A program made the translations under genes and the position numbers. Below, piece by piece: positions 63,608 through 64,000 of a DNA stretch of 64,000 nt (position 1 is its first letter; the number at the start of each line of letters is the position of its first letter). Source of the DNA: Candidatus Ideonella esbjergensis (GTDB lineage: Bacteria > Pseudomonadota > Gammaproteobacteria > Burkholderiales > Burkholderiaceae_C); assembly GCA_016710065.1 (NCBI GenBank), contig JADJLP010000001.1:682001-746000 (forward strand), written 5' to 3'. The notes under the pieces were generated by a model that was not told the origin of the DNA, did not search any database, and saw only the letters and a program-made list of their open reading frames with translations.

Positions 63608-63865
63608 ATGCTCAAGCTCTTGCTCGTCCTGGCCGTGCTGGTGTTTGGCCTGATGCTGTGGTTTGGCAAGGGCCGCCAGCGCAGCAAACCTACGCCGCCA
63701 CCGCGCCATCCGCCGCCCACGCCGGCTGCGCCGCAAGCCATGCTGAGTTGCGTGCGCTGTGGCGTGCACCTGCCGCAGTCGGAGGCTTTTCTGGATGACA
63801 GCGGCCGGGCTTTCTGCGGGGCCGAGCATCGACGCCTGGGCCCCCGCAGCGGGTCGGCACCGTGA
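63608..63865 (+). CDS. PP0621-family small membrane-anchored zinc-motif protein
   Basis: The 85-residue protein has one membrane helix (LLLVLAVLVFGLMLWF), a Pro-rich linker, and a C-terminal metal-site-like motif (LSCVRCGVHLPQSEAFLDDS, GRAFCGAEHRR). It matches the PP0621 family, which commonly lies between the cytochrome assembly gene and pilS/pilR. Its stop overlaps the next start (GTGA). Confidence 0.85.
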   Translation: MLKLLLVLAVLVFGLMLWFGKGRQRSKPTPPPRHPPPTPAAPQAMLSCVRCGVHLPQSEAFLDDSGRAFCGAEHRRLGPRSGSAP

Positions 63866-64000
63866 AGGGCCGGCCAGCCGGCGCGGATCTGCAGCGTGAC
63901 GACTCGCGCCTGGGCGCCTTGGGCCTGGGCGAGGACACGCGGTTGGACATGCTGGCCGATGCCTTGTCCGGCTTTGAAGCCACCGGCTTCGGTCGTGGTT
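63862..64000 (+). CDS. partial gene, possibly sensor kinase PilS
   Basis: A GTG at 63862 overlaps the previous stop (GTGA) and opens a frame to the window end: about 46 residues, hydrophilic (MKGRPAGADLQRDDSRLGAL, GLGEDTRLDMLADALSGFEA). No domain is recognisable yet. Gene order in related bacteria places pilS here, but the visible piece does not confirm it. Confidence 0.4.
   Translation, partial: MKGRPAGADLQRDDSRLGALGLGEDTRLDMLADALSGFEATGFGRG

Overview
The window is a 64 kb piece of high-GC chromosome from a betaproteobacterium, most likely order Burkholderiales and family Comamonadaceae. This is inferred from GC-rich codon use, the ffh / cytochrome c assembly (CcsA-like) / PP0621 neighbourhood at the right end, the giant indolepyruvate ferredoxin oxidoreductase, and the DUF2242 lipoprotein and PhnA genes. 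No rRNA or tRNA gene was seen.

Left part (1-16 kb). A partial ECF-type permease is followed by a 494 bp non-coding inverted-repeat element and then by the debris of a type VI secretion (T6SS) locus. The debris is an OmpA-like protein, the 3' end of a tagF-like gene, the 3' part of vgrG fused to it tail to tail, a candidate effector gene, and a SUMF1-domain lipoprotein. After this come ordinary metabolic and transport genes: glyoxalase I, a Gfo/Idh/MocA oxidoreductase, an SPFH protein, a TSUP exporter, an MFS-MarR pair divergent from a thioesterase, a second MFS gene overlapping a DEDDh exonuclease, and a shortened AAA ATPase.

Middle part (16-38 kb). This is a zone of gene decay and insertion. 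A MerR regulator carries a nonsense codon, a frameshift and an intact-ended IS66 element with an 8 bp target duplication. A GlxA-type AraC regulator is split by a 3.7 kb IS21-family element with a 5 bp duplication. An HD-domain/MAPEG operon and an ArsR/AHSA1 operon are frameshifted, and two IS110 remnants are present. Interleaved is a string of small genes separated by integron attC sites with no integrase gene in the window. Its cargo is a cupin, a HAD phosphatase, a GNAT acetyltransferase, a TPR-like protein, a LysE exporter and a DUF1579-like protein. It ends where an attC site cuts an alpha/beta hydrolase at its catalytic serine.

Right part (38-64 kb). Housekeeping and catabolic genes return: a glycosyltransferase, indolepyruvate oxidoreductase, an antiporter plus YbdK-type ligase, an Lrp regulator, an acyl-CoA:carboxylate CoA-transferase, a FAH-family hydratase and a chemotaxis receptor. 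A complete type I-C CRISPR-Cas system (cas3-5c-8c-7c-4-1-2) follows. A RelE/ParE-type toxin-antitoxin pair sits in reverse orientation between the interference and adaptation genes. The downstream array has 12 good repeats, 12 spacers and a decayed terminal repeat. The window closes with ffh, a cytochrome c assembly protein, a PP0621-type protein and the first codons of a gene that may be pilS.
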